This document shows, piece by piece, positions 1 to 9,381 of a stretch of DNA of 64,000 nucleotides. The notes beneath the pieces were generated by a model, which saw nothing but the letters and a program-made list of their open reading frames with translations, searched no databases and was not told the DNA's origin. This DNA is from an uncultured Oscillospiraceae bacterium (lineage in GTDB: Bacteria; Bacillota; Clostridia; Oscillospirales; Oscillospiraceae), in assembly GCA_949841355.1 (NCBI GenBank), contig CATKZP010000002.1, positions 124,001 through 188,000 on the forward strand, in the 5' to 3' direction. The translations under genes were made by a program, and so were the position numbers. The stretch's first letter is position 1; the number at the start of each line of letters is the position of its first letter.

Positions 1-1034
1 AGTACCTGAATCTGCTCCACGCTGTGACTCTTTTCAATGGCCTGATCCAGCATGGCCATGATGGCTTCCGTCTTGCCCCGGATCACCTCGGTCTCCGTAT
101 GGGCGGTACGCTCCATCCCCTCAGCCCGTTCCCGCATTTCCGCTGAGTAGGCGGTAATGGCGGAGCACTCCTCCGCCATGCGCTGGGTATCCCCCTGGGT
201 GCCGGCGGCGCTGGAGGTGATGGCGGCCGCGCTGCCGGCGATTTCCTCCAGCACGGCGGAGAGCTGCTCCGTCAGTTCCGAGAGGCTGCGAACGCTGTCG
301 TTGGAATGCTTTGTCCGCCGGCGCACCTCCCCCACCACGCCGCTGATCCGGTCTGAGCTGTCCTGAAGCGTGCTCATGGTGTCCCGGATGGGGGTGAGCA
401 CATACTTTCGTATGATTCGGAACGCCGCCGCCACCAGGAAAATGCCCACGATCAGGGTGATGGCGCTGATGGCCAAAGAGATCATGTAGACCAGCGTAAG
501 CCGCCCCCGCGCCTCTCCCGCCTCAGCGCTCACCGCAGCGGAAAGCGCGTCAATCTCCGCCTCCGCCGCCTCGCCCCAGCGGGCCACGTCTCCGTTGGCT
601 GTGGCGTATGCCTCCTGCGTCTTGCTGGCGGCGCTGGCGCTCACCAGATAGACCAGAGCGTGCTTGAATTCCGCGTAGCCGCTGAGCAGAGACTGGTACG
701 CCGCTTCCTCCTCTTCGGAGACAAAGTCTGCGTAGGCGCTCAGCTTTTCATCCAGCGCCGCCTCCTCCGCCTTGATCTCCTGCACCAGCTGGATCATGGT
801 GGCGTGGTCCTCCGCCACGATGTGAGACAGGGCCAGGCGGTGGATGTCCATAACGGACCGCCTGATCTCCTCCAGCCGCTCTTCGCTGACCATGCTCTTA
901 TCCACGATGCTCCCCGCGTTGGCGTGGACATTGTTTATGCTGAATACCGCCAGGATATTGGACAGCAGCGTAATCAGGCCCAGCAGGATAATGGGCAGGA
1001 TCAAGCGCTGCTGAAGTGTCAGTCTGCCTTTCAT
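1..1034 (-). CDS. Methyl-accepting chemotaxis protein, 5' part of gene (truncated by window edge)
   Basis: Reverse-strand translation starts MKGRLTLQQRLILPIILLGLIT (TM), then a helical sensor region, a second TM and a signalling region (TEQLSAVLEEIAGSAAAITSSAAGTQGDTQRMAEE) typical of MCPs. Confidence 0.8.
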   Translation of the reverse strand, partial: MKGRLTLQQRLILPIILLGLITLLSNILAVFSINNVHANAGSIVDKSMVSEERLEEIRRSVMDIHRLALSHIVAEDHATMIQLVQEIKAEEAALDEKLSAYADFVSEEEEAAYQSLLSGYAEFKHALVYLVSASAASKTQEAYATANGDVARWGEAAEAEIDALSAAVSAEAGEARGRLTLVYMISLAISAITLIVGIFLVAAAFRIIRKYVLTPIRDTMSTLQDSSDRISGVVGEVRRRTKHSNDSVRSLSELTEQLSAVLEEIAGSAAAITSSAAGTQGDTQRMAEECSAITAYSAEMRERAEGMERTAHTETEVIRGKTEAIMAMLDQAIEKSHSVEQIQV

Positions 1035-1061
1035 GCGATTCCCTCCCAATGTATGATATGC

Positions 1062-2297
1062 TCAGCGCTCAATTACGCCTTCCACCATCCGGTCCAGCTG
1101 GGCCTGAAGAGACGCGCCGGAGGGATTTCCTTGGGCCATGCTGGCGGAAAACTCCGCCACAGGGTCCCAGAACTTCCCTCCCACCCGCTGGAGCTGCGAG
1201 TAGTTGGACTGCTCCAGCAGGGCCGCAATGGCCAGAGACGACTGAACCTCGGGGGAGTTGGCCGCGCTGACATTGGCCGGTCCCTGACCTCTCACCTCAA
1301 AGCGCAGGCGCTGGTTTTCCTCGCTGGTAATCCACTCCGCCAGCCGCGCCGCCCAGTCCGGATGCGAAGAATAGGCGTTCACCCCGATGAGCTTGCAGCC
1401 GGAGAAGGACGCCATCTGGATCTGCTGTCCCGCGCAGGTGTATGCAGGCAGCTTGGCCGCTCCCATGTCGGTGCCCCACGCCTCCTCTATGGCCACCGCG
1501 TTCCACACGCCGCTGATGCCGGCGATCACGGTGCCGTCCCGCACGCCGGCGAGAAAATCTCCGTCCGTCCGGTTGGAGAAGGCAGGGCTGGCCGCGATGT
1601 CCAGCATGGCCCGGGCCACATCTGTTCCCCGAATGGGACCGTCGGTACTGTTCCAGGTACAATAGTTGGTCAGGCCGTCCTCGTTGAGCCCTACCTCCAG
1701 CCCGGTGTTGCCGAAGAAGGCATAGACGTACCAGGCCGAGGACCAGTCCATGGACACCAGCTTCTCCGCTTGGGCGGCCACCTCCAGCATCCGCTCCAGG
1801 CTCTGGACGTCCTCGCCGGTGAAATAGGCCTTATTGTAGTACAGGAAATAGCCGTTATCCGCCGTCAGCGGGTAGGCATACAGGGTATTCCCCACGCTGG
1901 CCGCCTCCACCGCGGCGGGGAGAGATGCGCTGCGGATGGCCGCCTCGTCCGCAATCGGGTCCAGCCCGCCTGCGGCGGCCAGCGCGGCCACTTGGTCGTC
2001 GGCAAAGGCAAACACGTCCGCCCCGCCCTCCAGATCGCCCAGCAGAGCGTCCTTGCAGTTGGATTCGCTCTGAGGCTGATAGGTAATCTGAAAATCGGCC
2101 TGCCCGGCATAATGCGCCTGGAAGGACTCGAATATCTGTTTAAGCAGGGCCTCATCCTCCTCGGCGCCCCATACGGTCAGCGCAACGGTTTCCGTCACCG
2201 GCCGGCTCTCATCCGGAACAGGCGTCCGAGCGTCGCAGGCGGCAAGCAGGAATAACAAACAGGCGGATAAAATTAGAAGAAAAATCCGTTTTACCAT
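1062..2297 (-). CDS. Extracellular solute-binding lipoprotein (family 1, sugar-type ABC binding protein)
   Basis: Lipobox LLAAC; VALTVWGAEEDEALLKQIFESFQAHY; typical SBP length. Confidence 0.85.
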   Translation of the reverse strand: MVKRIFLLILSACLLFLLAACDARTPVPDESRPVTETVALTVWGAEEDEALLKQIFESFQAHYAGQADFQITYQPQSESNCKDALLGDLEGGADVFAFADDQVAALAAAGGLDPIADEAAIRSASLPAAVEAASVGNTLYAYPLTADNGYFLYYNKAYFTGEDVQSLERMLEVAAQAEKLVSMDWSSAWYVYAFFGNTGLEVGLNEDGLTNYCTWNSTDGPIRGTDVARAMLDIAASPAFSNRTDGDFLAGVRDGTVIAGISGVWNAVAIEEAWGTDMGAAKLPAYTCAGQQIQMASFSGCKLIGVNAYSSHPDWAARLAEWITSEENQRLRFEVRGQGPANVSAANSPEVQSSLAIAALLEQSNYSQLQRVGGKFWDPVAEFSASMAQGNPSGASLQAQLDRMVEGVIER

Positions 2298-2443
2298 GGT
2301 TCCCCATTCCTCCCATCAATTGCGGAAACATTATAGCATTCCGCAGGCTGGATTTCAACTAAAACTCAGCGCCGCAGTCTAACTTGTTCTTCAGTCTTTC
2401 TAAACGCAAAGCATATTTTGCAGAAAATAGCTTGTGATTAGGC

Positions 2444-2472
2444 TTGATTTTCTCACTGCCATCATTTAAAAT
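2444..2472 (+). promoter_or_regulatory. Candidate sigma-A promoter for the receiver/kinase operon (TTGATT-17-TAAAAT)
   Basis: -35 TTGATT at 2444-2449, 17-bp spacer, -10 TAAAAT at 2467-2472, upstream of the ORF at 2524. Confidence 0.5.
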
Positions 2473-2523
2473 AGATCTTATGGGCTGGGAAAGGCCTGAT
2501 AACAACATGGGGAGGCAGCCGCA

Positions 2524-2886
2524 ATGCAGAAACGCGTTTTGGTGGTAGATGACGACGATATGAACCTGATGAGGACCAAACGGATCCTGGGATATGACTA
2601 CGATGTGTTTTTTGCCAGTTCAGGGGTTGAGGCGCTGGATACATTGAAGCGTGAAATGATGGATCTCGTTCTTTTGGATATTGAGATGCCCAGGATGAAC
2701 GGTTTTGAAACATTTGAACGAATGAAGGAATTCGTCCCTGACATACCCGTGATTTTTTTGACGGCGTCGGGACAGGAGGATGATGTGGTCAGCGCAATCC
2801 GGCTGGGTGCGGTGAATTACCTGAAAAAGCCGTTCCCGCCGCAGGAGCTGCTGGCGCGGGTTACGCAGGAGCTTGAGAAGCAATGA
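2524..2886 (+). CDS. Stand-alone receiver-domain response regulator (CheY-like)
   Basis: VLVVDDDDMN..., LVLLDIEMPRMNGFE, FLTAS, KKPF: complete REC motifs and no output domain. Confidence 0.93.
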   Translation: MQKRVLVVDDDDMNLMRTKRILGYDYDVFFASSGVEALDTLKREMMDLVLLDIEMPRMNGFETFERMKEFVPDIPVIFLTASGQEDDVVSAIRLGAVNYLKKPFPPQELLARVTQELEKQ

Positions 2887-5447
2887 GAGCGGAGGAGCAA
2901 ATAAGCAGACACCTGCTGCTGGCTGTTATTGTCACAGTATTCAGCGCAATGCTGGGTCTGGTTACGGCCGTTATGGCGTGGGAACTCTGGATGGTCCCCC
3001 TGATGGCGGCCGGCTGCTTCAGCGTATGGCTCCTGCACATTGCCAAAATCGGTTCAAACGCATTTTATGAAAATCTCTGCGCCGGATTGATTTTACTGGA
3101 ATTCTTTTTCTTTGGCGTACACGCATCCACCCTTTATGAGATCCCCGCTGTGGCCTGCGTCGTGATTCTTGCCCTGTTCATGCTGAACAAAAGATGGGTC
3201 CTGTATGTGCTTCAGGCTCTGTATGTGGTGGACCTGCTGTACCATGCGCTGATTCTCCATACTATTTCCCGCAACATTGAGTTCCAGGATGCCTTTCGCC
3301 TGGGACTTGGTGTTGTTATGACCTTTGGCGGAGCCGCGCTGGCGGGATACTGGATCAAGCGGCGCACCGCCCAGCGGAATTGGTACGAGCATGTCTTTAC
3401 CGAGCTGGAGACAGCCGGAAAGCAAAACGCCGTCTTTTTGTCCAACGTCTCCCACGAGCTCCGCACGCCAATTAATATGGTAATCGGAATCAGCGAAGTA
3501 GCGCTGGGAAAAGAGCTTTCTCCTGACGTGCGAACGGATTTGAACTCCATAAAGCTGGCGGGAAAGCGCCTGTCCAACCAGATCAACAATATGCTCGACT
3601 ACACGGAAATCGTGGAGGGTACGCTGACGCCGGCCAAGGAAGAGTACATGATTACTTCGGTGCTGAACGATGTAATCACCATGACCGCGCTTCAGAGCAA
3701 CCGGCAGCACCTGGAGATCGTGTTCGATATCGACCCGAAGGTGCCGGCGGTCCTTATCGGAGATGCGGAAAAGATCTCCCATGTGCTCAAAATCCTGGTG
3801 GAAAACTCGATTAAGTTCACGGAAGACGGCGGCGTAAACGTCCGCATCGGATACCGGATGGAAAGCTACGGCATTAACCTGATCATCGACATACGCGATA
3901 CGGGAATCGGGATGACAGATTCCCAGATGCTCCAGATGTACGACGACTTTTACCAGGCGGATTCCGGAAGCAGCCGTTTTGTGGGCGGGCTCGGCCTTGG
4001 GCTCCCCATTGCCCGAGGGCTGCTGAACGCTATGGGCGGCTTCATCCACTTCGAAAGCAAGGGCCGGGAGGGCCTGCACGCCCATATTGCGATTCCCCAG
4101 GGACTGGTGGACAAGCGGCCCTGCATTATGCTCAACGAACCGGATAAACTGTGCATCGCGTGCTATTTCAGGCCAGAGCGGTACAGCTGCGACGAGGTGC
4201 GGGAATACTATGACGGGCTGATTTACAATCTGGTGGAAGGGCTGGGCATCAAAGGGTATCAGACGCATAATTTTGAGGGCCTGCTCAGATTGCAGCGCAC
4301 CCAAAAGCTGACCCATGTGTTCATCGCCCAGTCGGAATACGAGGAGAACCGCGTCTATTATGAAGATCTGGCGGCCACCCTTCAGGTCGTCGTGATTGCC
4401 GATAAAGAGTTCAGCCTGGACAGCGAGAGCAGCCTGCTTATGATACATAAGCCCTTCTCCGCCCTTTCCGTTGCAAACCTGCTCAATGGAGAGCTGGGCG
4501 CGCGCGGCTTTGCGGAAGCCCAGGCCGCGGGCCGGAAGCCGTTCACCTGCCCCGGCGTGCGGGCGCTGGCGGTCGATGACGAAGAGATGAACCTGGTGGT
4601 AGCCAAGGGCGTTTTGGGAAGCTATGGAATCCAGGTGGATACCTGTCTGAGCGGACGGGAGGCGGTGGCGCAGTGCGACAGCGTTTCCTACGACATTATT
4701 TTCCTGGACCATATGATGCCGGGATTTGACGGCGTGCAGACGCTGAAAAAGATCCGGGAGCTCCAAAACAGCGTCTATCAGGATCTGCCGGTGATTGCCT
4801 TGACCGCAAATACTGTCAGCGGCGCGCGGGAGATGTTCCGCGGCGAGGGATTTACAGAATTTGTCCCCAAGCCCATTGAGCGCACGGTTTTGGAGCGGGT
4901 GCTGAGAAGGGTGCTGCCGAAGCATCTCATCCAGTATGTCGAAGAATCCGCAGGCGCGGGCGGGGATGCGCCCAGCGAAGAAGCGCAGGCCGTTCCGGCT
5001 CCGGCGGAGGAGACGCACGCGGCGCCTGGTCCGGCGCAGCCCGCGCAGAGCCCCCAAGCCGCCGTTTTGACCCAAGCCCCGGCGGACGGGCTGGCTCCCC
5101 TCTACGACCGGCTGGCCCAGGCCGGCATCAATGTTGAGGTGGGATTAAATTACTGCGGCGGGGACGAAGGCTTTTTCAGGGAAATGCTGCAAATGTTCCA
5201 AGCCCAAAGCGGAACCAAAAAGGCGGAGATCATTTCGCTGTATGACGAAGCCAATTGGGCGGACTATGCGGTGAAGGTCCACGCATTAAAGAGCACATCG
5301 CTGACCATCGGCGCGGAAGCCCTTTCCTCGCAGGCAAAGGAGCTGGAGCTGGCCGGCAAAAGGGGCGATGCGGACTTCATCCGGGAGCACCACTCTGCGC
5401 TGATGCATGCGTACGACGAGCTCTGCGGACAGCTCGCCGCACTATAA
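2883..5447 (+). CDS. Membrane hybrid sensor histidine kinase (HisKA-HATPase-REC-HPt)
   Basis: N-terminal TM segments; SNVSHELRTPINMVIG (H-box); DTGIGMT and GGLGLGLPIA (N/G boxes); REC (ALAVDDEEMN, IIFLDHMMPGFDG); C-terminal HPt (VHALKSTSLTIG). Confidence 0.93.
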   Translation: MRAEEQISRHLLLAVIVTVFSAMLGLVTAVMAWELWMVPLMAAGCFSVWLLHIAKIGSNAFYENLCAGLILLEFFFFGVHASTLYEIPAVACVVILALFMLNKRWVLYVLQALYVVDLLYHALILHTISRNIEFQDAFRLGLGVVMTFGGAALAGYWIKRRTAQRNWYEHVFTELETAGKQNAVFLSNVSHELRTPINMVIGISEVALGKELSPDVRTDLNSIKLAGKRLSNQINNMLDYTEIVEGTLTPAKEEYMITSVLNDVITMTALQSNRQHLEIVFDIDPKVPAVLIGDAEKISHVLKILVENSIKFTEDGGVNVRIGYRMESYGINLIIDIRDTGIGMTDSQMLQMYDDFYQADSGSSRFVGGLGLGLPIARGLLNAMGGFIHFESKGREGLHAHIAIPQGLVDKRPCIMLNEPDKLCIACYFRPERYSCDEVREYYDGLIYNLVEGLGIKGYQTHNFEGLLRLQRTQKLTHVFIAQSEYEENRVYYEDLAATLQVVVIADKEFSLDSESSLLMIHKPFSALSVANLLNGELGARGFAEAQAAGRKPFTCPGVRALAVDDEEMNLVVAKGVLGSYGIQVDTCLSGREAVAQCDSVSYDIIFLDHMMPGFDGVQTLKKIRELQNSVYQDLPVIALTANTVSGAREMFRGEGFTEFVPKPIERTVLERVLRRVLPKHLIQYVEESAGAGGDAPSEEAQAVPAPAEETHAAPGPAQPAQSPQAAVLTQAPADGLAPLYDRLAQAGINVEVGLNYCGGDEGFFREMLQMFQAQSGTKKAEIISLYDEANWADYAVKVHALKSTSLTIGAEALSSQAKELELAGKRGDADFIREHHSALMHAYDELCGQLAAL

Positions 5448-5477
5448 CGCATCCCGGAATTTTCCCATCGTGCCGTA

Positions 5478-8198
5478 TTGAAAGGAGTGGGAGTCGGCGT
5501 GATTAAGAAATGGTTAGACATCCTCTCAGATCACAAAATCAGTATGCGGGAGCGCATGTTCCGCATTGTGACCTTGATCTGCATGATTGCGCTGGTGTTT
5601 ACCCTGCCCATGGGCAGAAGTATTTTGAACATTGTGATCCTTGTGGCAAGCCTGACGGCCATCGCAATGATTGTGAAGATCAGCGTTCGCAAAGCGTGCA
5701 TCCAAACAGGGGCCACGGCTATCGTTGTCTTGCTGCTGGTGCTGTTCCCGTTCACGTTTTTTTCCGCCGGAGGCTTCTACAGCGGAGTGCCGGAGTGGTT
5801 CGTACTTTGTTTTCTTTATATCTGCATCACCTTGCAGGGAAGGCGCATGGCCGTGTTTTTCGGATTGTGCACGGCGGAGACGCTGCTCTGCTATGGCATC
5901 GCCTTTTATTTCCCGGAGGTCGCCGCCCTGAACACCCAGCAGCGGTCCTTCTTTGATTCCGCCTTTTCCATGATTATGGTGGGTCTGCTCACCAGCGTGC
6001 TGCTCATGTTCCTGAATCGGATGTATGAGGAGGAAAACGCCCTGACGCAGCAGCAGAAAAAGGAAATTGAGGAGCTGAACCAGGCGGAGAACAATTTCTT
6101 TTCCAGCATGAGCCATGAGATCCGCACGCCCATCAACACGATCATTGGGTTAAATGAGATCACGCTGCGGGGGGATATCCCGGACGACGTGGCGGAGAAC
6201 GCCAGAAATATTCAGGGCGCCAGCAAGCTGCTGCTCACGCTGATTAACGACATCCTGGACATATCCAAGATCAAATCCGGAAAAATGGAGATCGTCAACA
6301 CCTCTTATGAGACGGGGATGCTTTTTTCCGAGATTGTCAACATGATCTGGATTAAGGCGAAGGAAAAGGGGCTGGAGTTTAAGCTGCATGTGGACCCATC
6401 CATCCCCAGCATGCTCTGCGGCGACGAGGTGCGCATCAAGCAGGTCCTGATCAATTTGCTGAATAACGCGGTGAAATACACCAGCGAGGGTTCGGTGACT
6501 CTCTCCATCCGCTGTGAGCGCCAGGGGGTCAACCGGGTGCGGGTCTGGTATTCTGTGGAGGATACCGGGCAGGGGGTGAAGAAGGAAAACATCCCGTATA
6601 TTTTCAACGCGTTCCGGCGGGTGGACGAGGAAAAAAACCGCCATATTGAGGGCACCGGGCTGGGGCTGAGCATTGTCCAGCAGCTGGTGGAGCTCATGGG
6701 CGGCGAGATCAGCGTAAACAGCGTTTACACGAAGGGCTCAAAATTTATCGTCACGCTGGATCAGGATATCGTAGACGACAAGGAGCTGGGGACCTTTACC
6801 CTGGCTTCCCGGGCGAAGCTCCATGACAACGGGCCGTACCAGCAGAGCTTTGAGGCGCCGGAGGCGCATATCCTGGTGGTAGACGACAACGACATGAACC
6901 TGATGGTGGTGACCAAGCTGCTGGCGGAGACCAAAATCCAGATTGACACCGCATCCAGCGGCGTGGAATGCCTGAAGCTGACCCAGAGCCACCGCTACGA
7001 CTGCATCCTGATGGATCATTTGATGCCTGAAATGGACGGGATTGAATGCCTTCACGCCCTGCGGCGGCAGCCGGGAGGGCTGTGCCAGGATGTGCCCGTG
7101 GTAGCGCTGACCGCCAATGCGGGCAGCGACAACCAGCTGCTTTACAAAAAGGAAGGGTTTAGCGGCTATCTGGCCAAGCCGGTGGGCGGCGCGCTGCTGG
7201 AGGCTGCTGTGCTGAGCCTTCTGCCAAAGAAGCTGGTGCGGTTGTGTGAGCAAACCGGCCATCTGGACCTGGACAAGGATATCCTCATCTTTGAACAGGC
7301 AAAGCGGCGGTCTATCCTCGTGACGACAGACAGTGTGTGCGATCTGCCGGAATCTCTCATCAAGGAATTCGGCATTTCCGTCTGCCCCTACTATATCTGC
7401 ACAGACGAGGGCCGTTTTTTGGATGGTCAGGAGCTGCAGCCGGACGAGCTGCTCGCCCACATAGCGCAGGGACGGAAGGGGTACTCTCAGTCTCCTGACG
7501 TGGAGGACTATGAGCGATTCTTCGCGGAAAAGCTGACAGAAGCGCAGAACGTGATCCATATTACCATGGCAAAGCACGTGAGCGTGGGGTATCAAAACGC
7601 CCTCGAGGCAGCCAAATCCTTTAATAACGTTACGGTGATAAACTCCGGTCACCTCTCCAGCAGCATGGGTCTGGCGGTGCTGTTGGCGGCTCAGCTGGCG
7701 GAACATCATGTCCCCAAGGCGGAGATCGTGGCGTCGGTCAAGCGGATTGAGCGTTTTATTTCCTCCGCTTTTATCATAAACAGCACTCATATGATGTGCC
7801 AGTCCGGGCGGATCTCCAAACGGATACAGGTTTTATGTGACGCGCTGCTGCTGCACCCAGTTCTCGTACTGCGAAAAAGCAAAATGGCAGTGGACAGCAT
7901 GGAGATGGGCAGTTTCAACCATGTGGCGAAAAAATATGTCCGAAAGGTGCTCCAAGAGACCAGAAGCATCGACCGGCGCATCCTGTTTATCACCTATTCC
8001 GGCCTGGATCAGAAAAAGCTCCAGTACATTCAGAATTTGGTCCAGCAGTACTGCCCGTTTGAACGGGTCTACCTACAAAAAGCATCTGCCGCCATCGCAA
8101 GCAACTGCGGCCCGGGTTCCTTTGGACTGCTGTTCATGCGAAAAGACGAATCCTCGCTCCCAGATGCCCAGGCGCCCAGGCAGGACGGGGCGGCCTAG
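5478..8198 (+). CDS. Hybrid sensor histidine kinase with C-terminal DegV-family domain (TM-HisKA-HATPase-REC-DegV)
   Basis: SSMSHEIRTPINTIIG; GTGLGLSIV; REC (ILVVDDNDMN, CILMDHLMPEMDG); then SILVTTDSVCDLPESLIKEFGISVCPYYI...SGHLSSSMGL...QSGRISK...HPVLVLRKSKM, a full-length DegV-like region in one uninterrupted ORF. Confidence 0.92.
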   Translation: MKGVGVGVIKKWLDILSDHKISMRERMFRIVTLICMIALVFTLPMGRSILNIVILVASLTAIAMIVKISVRKACIQTGATAIVVLLLVLFPFTFFSAGGFYSGVPEWFVLCFLYICITLQGRRMAVFFGLCTAETLLCYGIAFYFPEVAALNTQQRSFFDSAFSMIMVGLLTSVLLMFLNRMYEEENALTQQQKKEIEELNQAENNFFSSMSHEIRTPINTIIGLNEITLRGDIPDDVAENARNIQGASKLLLTLINDILDISKIKSGKMEIVNTSYETGMLFSEIVNMIWIKAKEKGLEFKLHVDPSIPSMLCGDEVRIKQVLINLLNNAVKYTSEGSVTLSIRCERQGVNRVRVWYSVEDTGQGVKKENIPYIFNAFRRVDEEKNRHIEGTGLGLSIVQQLVELMGGEISVNSVYTKGSKFIVTLDQDIVDDKELGTFTLASRAKLHDNGPYQQSFEAPEAHILVVDDNDMNLMVVTKLLAETKIQIDTASSGVECLKLTQSHRYDCILMDHLMPEMDGIECLHALRRQPGGLCQDVPVVALTANAGSDNQLLYKKEGFSGYLAKPVGGALLEAAVLSLLPKKLVRLCEQTGHLDLDKDILIFEQAKRRSILVTTDSVCDLPESLIKEFGISVCPYYICTDEGRFLDGQELQPDELLAHIAQGRKGYSQSPDVEDYERFFAEKLTEAQNVIHITMAKHVSVGYQNALEAAKSFNNVTVINSGHLSSSMGLAVLLAAQLAEHHVPKAEIVASVKRIERFISSAFIINSTHMMCQSGRISKRIQVLCDALLLHPVLVLRKSKMAVDSMEMGSFNHVAKKYVRKVLQETRSIDRRILFITYSGLDQKKLQYIQNLVQQYCPFERVYLQKASAAIASNCGPGSFGLLFMRKDESSLPDAQAPRQDGAA

Positions 8199-8228
8199 GC
8201 GGTCAGCGCAGGCATCTCCTGCATCGTT

Positions 8229-8267
8229 AAAAGGCGCGGAAGGCTGAAGCCTTCCGCGCCTTTTTCT
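8229..8267. terminator. Bidirectional rho-independent terminator between convergent genes
   Basis: AAAAGGCGCGGAAGGCTGAAGCCTTCCGCGCCTTTTT. Confidence 0.9.
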
Positions 8268-8277
8268 TTGACAGCCG

Positions 8278-9381
8278 TCACCGCGCGCCTTCCGCCGGTA
8301 CGGCTTTTTTGATCCGTTCCGCCGTTTGAGGCAGCCGGACTCCCGCCTCCGCCCCGACGGATGCTTTTCTCCGGCGCATCCGCCGGCCCGCCGCCAGGAT
8401 GATGGCGGTGGCGGCCAGCACCAGATAGCAGTTCAGCGTCCGGCTCAAAATCATGGCGGGCGCCACCAGCCCCTGGCCATACACCAGCAGGAACCCGCGC
8501 AGGAACACGCTTTCCGCCGCCCCGGCGGACCCGGGCAGGGGCAGATAGCCCACCGCGATGGCGCACAGCGCCTGGAGGGCCATCACCTCCCACAGCGAGA
8601 AGCCGGACAGCCCGAAGGCACGGTAGACCACATAGGGCATGGCGTAGGAGCAGGCCAGCTGAAGGGCGCTCAGCCCCACCACCTTGGCCAGCAGTTCCGG
8701 GGAACGGCGGATGAGATTCGCGCCCCGGCGGTATTCCGCCAGGTGCTCGTCCGCCCTGGCCTCCAGCCCCGCCCTGTCCAACGCGGGGAACAGCTTCGCC
8801 CCCAGGGCGATGCAGCCATACAGCAGCTTTTTGGCGGGGCCGGGGAGGAACAGGAAGAGGAACATGGCCGCATCCAGCAGGGCGAACACCGCCAGGCCGA
8901 AGCCCAGCAGCAGCCCCACCTGTCCCCCCAGGCGCTCGGTGAGCCCGCCTGCGGCACACAGGGCAAAGACGCCCCACCCCATGGCCGCGGTATTGTAGCC
9001 GATGGTGACCAGCAGCATGTCCAGCGCGCCGGTGGCGGCAGGGGTGCCGTCCTTGCTCATGGACACCACCTGGGCGGGCTGGCCGCCGGTGGCAGAGGGG
9101 GTGATGGTGCTGAAAAAGAAGCCCACACAGGAATAATACGCGCACCGCCGGAAGGGCTGGGGACTGCCCAGAGCGCGCAGAATGGAGTGGGTGGCCTTAG
9201 CCTCGCAGCAGATGAACAGCGCCATCAACGGCACGCCCAGCAGCAGCACCCGCCAGTCGGCGCTGAGCAGGGCGGCGGCCAGCTGCCCCGGCGTCTGCTG
9301 CTGGAAGATGGTGTATACTGTCCAGGCCAGCAGGGCAAACACCGCCCCGGTGCACACAATATTTTTCAGCTGGTTTTTCAC
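8278..9381 (-). CDS. YbhN/UPF0104 (LPG synthase TM-region-like) flippase family membrane protein
   Basis: About eight TM helices, YLPLPGSAGAAESVFLRGF, TPSATGGQPAQV; GTG start at 9381 overlaps the upstream gene's stop (listed ORF runs to 9426). Confidence 0.75.
   Translation of the reverse strand: MKNQLKNIVCTGAVFALLAWTVYTIFQQQTPGQLAAALLSADWRVLLLGVPLMALFICCEAKATHSILRALGSPQPFRRCAYYSCVGFFFSTITPSATGGQPAQVVSMSKDGTPAATGALDMLLVTIGYNTAAMGWGVFALCAAGGLTERLGGQVGLLLGFGLAVFALLDAAMFLFLFLPGPAKKLLYGCIALGAKLFPALDRAGLEARADEHLAEYRRGANLIRRSPELLAKVVGLSALQLACSYAMPYVVYRAFGLSGFSLWEVMALQALCAIAVGYLPLPGSAGAAESVFLRGFLLVYGQGLVAPAMILSRTLNCYLVLAATAIILAAGRRMRRRKASVGAEAGVRLPQTAERIKKAVPAEGAR

Noticed and set aside
660-2255. 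531-aa plus-strand ORF opposite the MCP and SBP genes
   Set aside because: Spans two real minus-strand genes and their spacer; no domain content.
3093-5075. 660-aa minus-strand ORF opposite hybrid kinase 1
   Set aside because: Antisense of a convincing HisKA/HATPase/REC/HPt protein.
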